This document shows, piece by piece, positions 61,408 to 64,000 of a stretch of DNA of 64,000 bases. The number at the start of each line of letters is the position of its first letter. The stretch's first letter is position 1. The stretch is from Lentisphaera profundi (GTDB lineage: Bacteria > Verrucomicrobiota > Lentisphaeria > Lentisphaerales > Lentisphaeraceae): contig NZ_CP117811.1 of NCBI RefSeq assembly GCF_028728065.1, positions 930,001 to 994,000 on the forward strand, given 5' to 3'. Under the pieces are notes generated by a model, which worked only from the letters and a program-made list of their open reading frames with translations, was not told the origin of the DNA and did not search any database. Both the position numbers and the translations under genes were made by a program.

Positions 61408-64000
61408 TATTTAATCTCCTGGCCAGAATCTAAGAGCTCTTGAAAAAGCACAAAAAATATTTCAAAGATTGGCGAAGCTTCATCTTCGGGGAATTGTTCA
61501 CCAAAACAAAGTTTATTTAAGGGGTCGTGGCCATCCGCCCAAGCATTATTATAGGGATCGTACTCCCATTTTATTGCCGCATCTTTAAGGGCGAGATCCA
61601 AGTCTGGTGCCTCACGTTTCTGTTTGTTTATATTAAGTAAGTAGGGCTCATAACAGCCAGGGAAAAAGGCTAAAGGTTTTTGTAAACCCGCTACATAAAG
61701 TTCTATCAAGATTTGCAAAATATTTTTTGGTTTCAGGCATCCATTAAGAGCAAAAATATTATCTTTGTTACAGTACTTCAAAGCATAAGAGGGTTCTTCT
61801 ACGACTAAGGCAAGATAATGAATCAGGCTATTTAATTTATGTTTAAAGGAAGCGGTCCCCACATGGTAGGGAACATAAGTCGAAGCAAATAATTTTTTGA
61901 TATTACAGTGAAGATGAATGTCGACTTCTGGAGTTTTAAACTCGAGGGTGAAATCCAGGCTTTCTTCTACTTGATCATCTTGGCATTCAATTAAGCGCTC
62001 GGCTATGCTTAAAGCATCTTCGTAGATACTTTCGAAGCACTGAACACCATTTTCTCCATAGGGAAGTAAACCATCTGCCTGGGTTCTTTCGAGCAAAATA
62101 TCATGTGCGCTATCAGCATCTTCGACAATGCTTTCTATGAACTGCTCCTTGAGTTTATACTGCTCAAGTTTATTCGCCTGCTCAAAGGCTTCGGTCTCGG
62201 CTAATTCAGCTAGTTCTTCTTTCCAGAGAGTCGTACCAACTTGTGTCTTTAAAAAGGCCTTTGCCGGTGCTTTGAAAAAACTTGCAAATTCATCTAGAGT
62301 GACATTTAAAATGCCATTGCTATCGAGAAGTTCAGTAGCTAAAGACAGCTTCTCAGGACAAAAGTCTTGAGTTCTGATTTTCTCTTCATTAGCTAAACTT
62401 TGCGCTGCAGAGAAATGCAGTGGAGAGAAGGAGTGTAGTTGCTTTTCTTGATCATTGGCACGAGTGAAATAGCGAGCAGAAAAAGCCTGTAGGGCCTGCT
62501 CTTTAACTTTGAAGCCATTCACACTTACATTTAAATATTCAATGAATTCCGCAAGCACGACTGAAGGAGGGATCTCACTATTATCCTTTTCATTCAGACC
62601 TACATAGGAAGCATAAAAGTACTGGCGAGCGGAAAGTAGACTTTCCAAGAATAGGTAGCGATCATCCAAACTCATACTACGATCACCTTGTTTCCAATTC
62701 ATTTTCATGAGGTCAAAGCCACTACGTTGATTTAAACGAGGGAATTGTCCTTCGTTTAGTCCCAGCATGCAAATGACTTTTACGGGAATACTACGCATCG
62801 GTAGCAAGGAACAAAAAGTGATTCCTTTTGAAATAAAACCATGGGTGCTGCTTTCTTCCTCTAGCGATGAACTCAGTGTTTTTAGAACGATATCAAATTC
62901 CAGCTTTTCTTCTAGCTCGAGTAATGTGCCCTGATTAATTAATTTTTGAAAGCTTTGATTAATGAGCCTATACTCATTGCCATTATCATCCGTTTTCTCA
63001 AAGCAGTCTTCGAGTACCGTGACTAAATACTCTCCCCATTCAAGTAAAGTTTTTTGCTGATGTTTTAATGTGTCGTGGATTTTGAAAAGCTTTTCAATGA
63101 GGCTTTTGAAGGAGCCTAAGATTATGCCATCACTTCCTATGGGGCAAGTGAGTGAGTCATTATAAATCAATTCATCATCAAAAGCATAACCTGCCATCAG
63201 TCGATCAAAACCAAACTTCCACGAATTTTGCTCAAATTCAGGTAAGCCCATTTCTTTTCGTTCTTGAGCATCCTGAGCCCAGCGAATGCGACTTTTTTCA
63301 ATCCATTCACGAATCAGAGGGATATTGTCCGGTTCTAATTGAAAGCTTTGAAGCAAGTCAGGGCTCTCAATGAGTTCAAGGATATCATTCGCACTTAAGC
63401 GTGTCTTGGGAAGATGAAGTAACTTCAGTAGGGAATTGACTAGAGCTTGAGCCGAAGCCATTTGATCGGCAATCGAGAACTCGATGGGATTATTATTCTG
63501 CTGAGAAAAAATATTCTGGATATGTGGTGCATAATCTTGGATATTGGGTGCCATGACCACGATATCATGGGGCCTGATCTGCTGCTCAGCGGGTCCTTGA
63601 TGACTCGCTTTTAAAATACTGAGTAAATAATCGTGAAGAACCTCGAGCTCACGACGTGGATTATGGCAAGAATTAATGGTGATGCTGGTATCATCTTTAA
63701 GCGTGGAATCAAAGTCAGAGCTCAGATTTAAGATGCCGTTTTGTATGTCATTTAGATTAGAAGCTAGATTTTGAACTGGGTAATGATCATCCGCATCAAA
63801 GGATGTTTTATCAATGAGTAGGTTCAGGAAATCTCGGCCCAATAAACCCCAAGATTTCAAGAGTGCATGAGCTAAGTCGGGAATCTCATCTTCTTGCGCA
63901 CGTTGCAGCGAGATCTCCGAATTTAAATACAGCGTATGACTTATTTTATCAAGGGCAGTAAAGCGTTCTTGCTCAAGGTCACCCCAATATTCCTGGCAGG
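61407..64000 (-). CDS. recC: exodeoxyribonuclease V gamma subunit RecC, 5' end outside window
   Basis: About 864 codons are visible; the frame is open to the window edge and reads CQEYWGDLEQERF just inside it, which matches RecC's CREYWGD motif well into the protein. A Met at 63860 is internal. RecC features seen include NSCHNPRRELEVLHDYLL, VVMAPNIQDYAPHIQ, RSIPVKVICMLGLNEGQFPRL and LFLESLLSARQYFYASYVG. RecC is the helicase-like, catalytically inactive subunit that scans for Chi. It is first of recC-recB-recD, the usual order, and both overlaps indicate one operon. Confidence 0.93.
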   Translation of the reverse strand, partial: CQEYWGDLEQERFTALDKISHTLYLNSEISLQRAQEDEIPDLAHALLKSWGLLGRDFLNLLIDKTSFDADDHYPVQNLASNLNDIQNGILNLSSDFDSTLKDDTSITINSCHNPRRELEVLHDYLLSILKASHQGPAEQQIRPHDIVVMAPNIQDYAPHIQNIFSQQNNNPIEFSIADQMASAQALVNSLLKLLHLPKTRLSANDILELIESPDLLQSFQLEPDNIPLIREWIEKSRIRWAQDAQERKEMGLPEFEQNSWKFGFDRLMAGYAFDDELIYNDSLTCPIGSDGIILGSFKSLIEKLFKIHDTLKHQQKTLLEWGEYLVTVLEDCFEKTDDNGNEYRLINQSFQKLINQGTLLELEEKLEFDIVLKTLSSSLEEESSTHGFISKGITFCSLLPMRSIPVKVICMLGLNEGQFPRLNQRSGFDLMKMNWKQGDRSMSLDDRYLFLESLLSARQYFYASYVGLNEKDNSEIPPSVVLAEFIEYLNVSVNGFKVKEQALQAFSARYFTRANDQEKQLHSFSPLHFSAAQSLANEEKIRTQDFCPEKLSLATELLDSNGILNVTLDEFASFFKAPAKAFLKTQVGTTLWKEELAELAETEAFEQANKLEQYKLKEQFIESIVEDADSAHDILLERTQADGLLPYGENGVQCFESIYEDALSIAERLIECQDDQVEESLDFTLEFKTPEVDIHLHCNIKKLFASTYVPYHVGTASFKHKLNSLIHYLALVVEEPSYALKYCNKDNIFALNGCLKPKNILQILIELYVAGLQKPLAFFPGCYEPYLLNINKQKREAPDLDLALKDAAIKWEYDPYNNAWADGHDPLNKLCFGEQFPEDEASPIFEIFFVLFQELLDSGQEIK

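Noticed and set aside
1-64000. CRISPR array, rRNA operon, prophage or toxin-antitoxin module
   Set aside because: No regularly spaced repeats, rRNA sequence, phage structural genes or small paired toxin/antitoxin genes were recognised anywhere in the window.
51846-64000. SbcDC/RecCBD region as an anti-phage defence island
   Set aside because: All genes are standard housekeeping repair nucleases with intact motifs and normal operon order; no accessory effector genes accompany them.

Overview
The window looks like a chromosomal segment of a marine bacterium of the PVC superphylum, most likely Lentisphaerota (Lentisphaera-like). The reasons are the low G+C content (judged by eye), a Planctomycete-type cytochrome (DUF1587/1592/1588/1585) paired with a DUF1552 protein, a Cys-type sulfatase, an H-x-DG pseudopilin, and a Ser/Thr kinase with a DWG metal loop next to a planctomycete-style ECF sigma factor. 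Taxonomy is inferred from gene content; no rRNA is present. Most of the window is ordinary, recognisable biology.

Layout. 1-7.1 kb: the end of an EI24-like membrane protein gene, a DUF3592 membrane protein, and an opposing pair of Hsp70-family genes, one with a long DUF3731-like C-terminal half. 7.4-16.8 kb: a tightly packed type II secretion/type IV pilus-like operon (two pseudopilins, PilM/N- and PilO-like proteins, a PilT-like ATPase, a GspE-like ATPase, GspF, a small periplasmic protein, a secretin). It begins downstream of two AT-rich palindromes, and a strong stem-loop follows the first pilin gene. 17-26 kb: a lone pseudopilin, a kinase with TPR-like and LRR-like regions, an ECF sigma factor, the DUF1592/DUF1552 pair, a patch of REP-like hairpins, and a sulfatase.

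26.2-35.9 kb: a complete phosphate-starvation locus on the minus strand (pstS-pstC-pstA-pstB-phoU-phoB-phoR). A three-repeat Pho box lies upstream of pstS. The locus is bracketed by two identical tRNA-Leu(GAG) genes in direct orientation, each with its own matching promoter and terminator. 36-42.3 kb: prc (tail-specific protease), the cobalamin lower-loop genes cobC-cobU-cobT-cobS (cobS broken by a -1 frameshift at a T6 run), and an M28 peptidase. 42.3-50.4 kb: serC and an Nfu-type protein, a DMT transporter, glyQS-pabA-hisC-rsuA-like, and an AI-2E-family permease.

50.6-64 kb: a double-strand-break nuclease region with sbcD-sbcC converging on recC-recB-recD (recC runs off the window). A 133-nt nested palindromic element sits exactly between the two nuclease operons. 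The items I consider most worth following up are that element, the tRNA-bracketed pst-pho block, the pseudopilins without Gly at -1, the atypical kinase and the cobS frameshift. No CRISPR array, integrase, transposase gene or obvious new defence system was seen.
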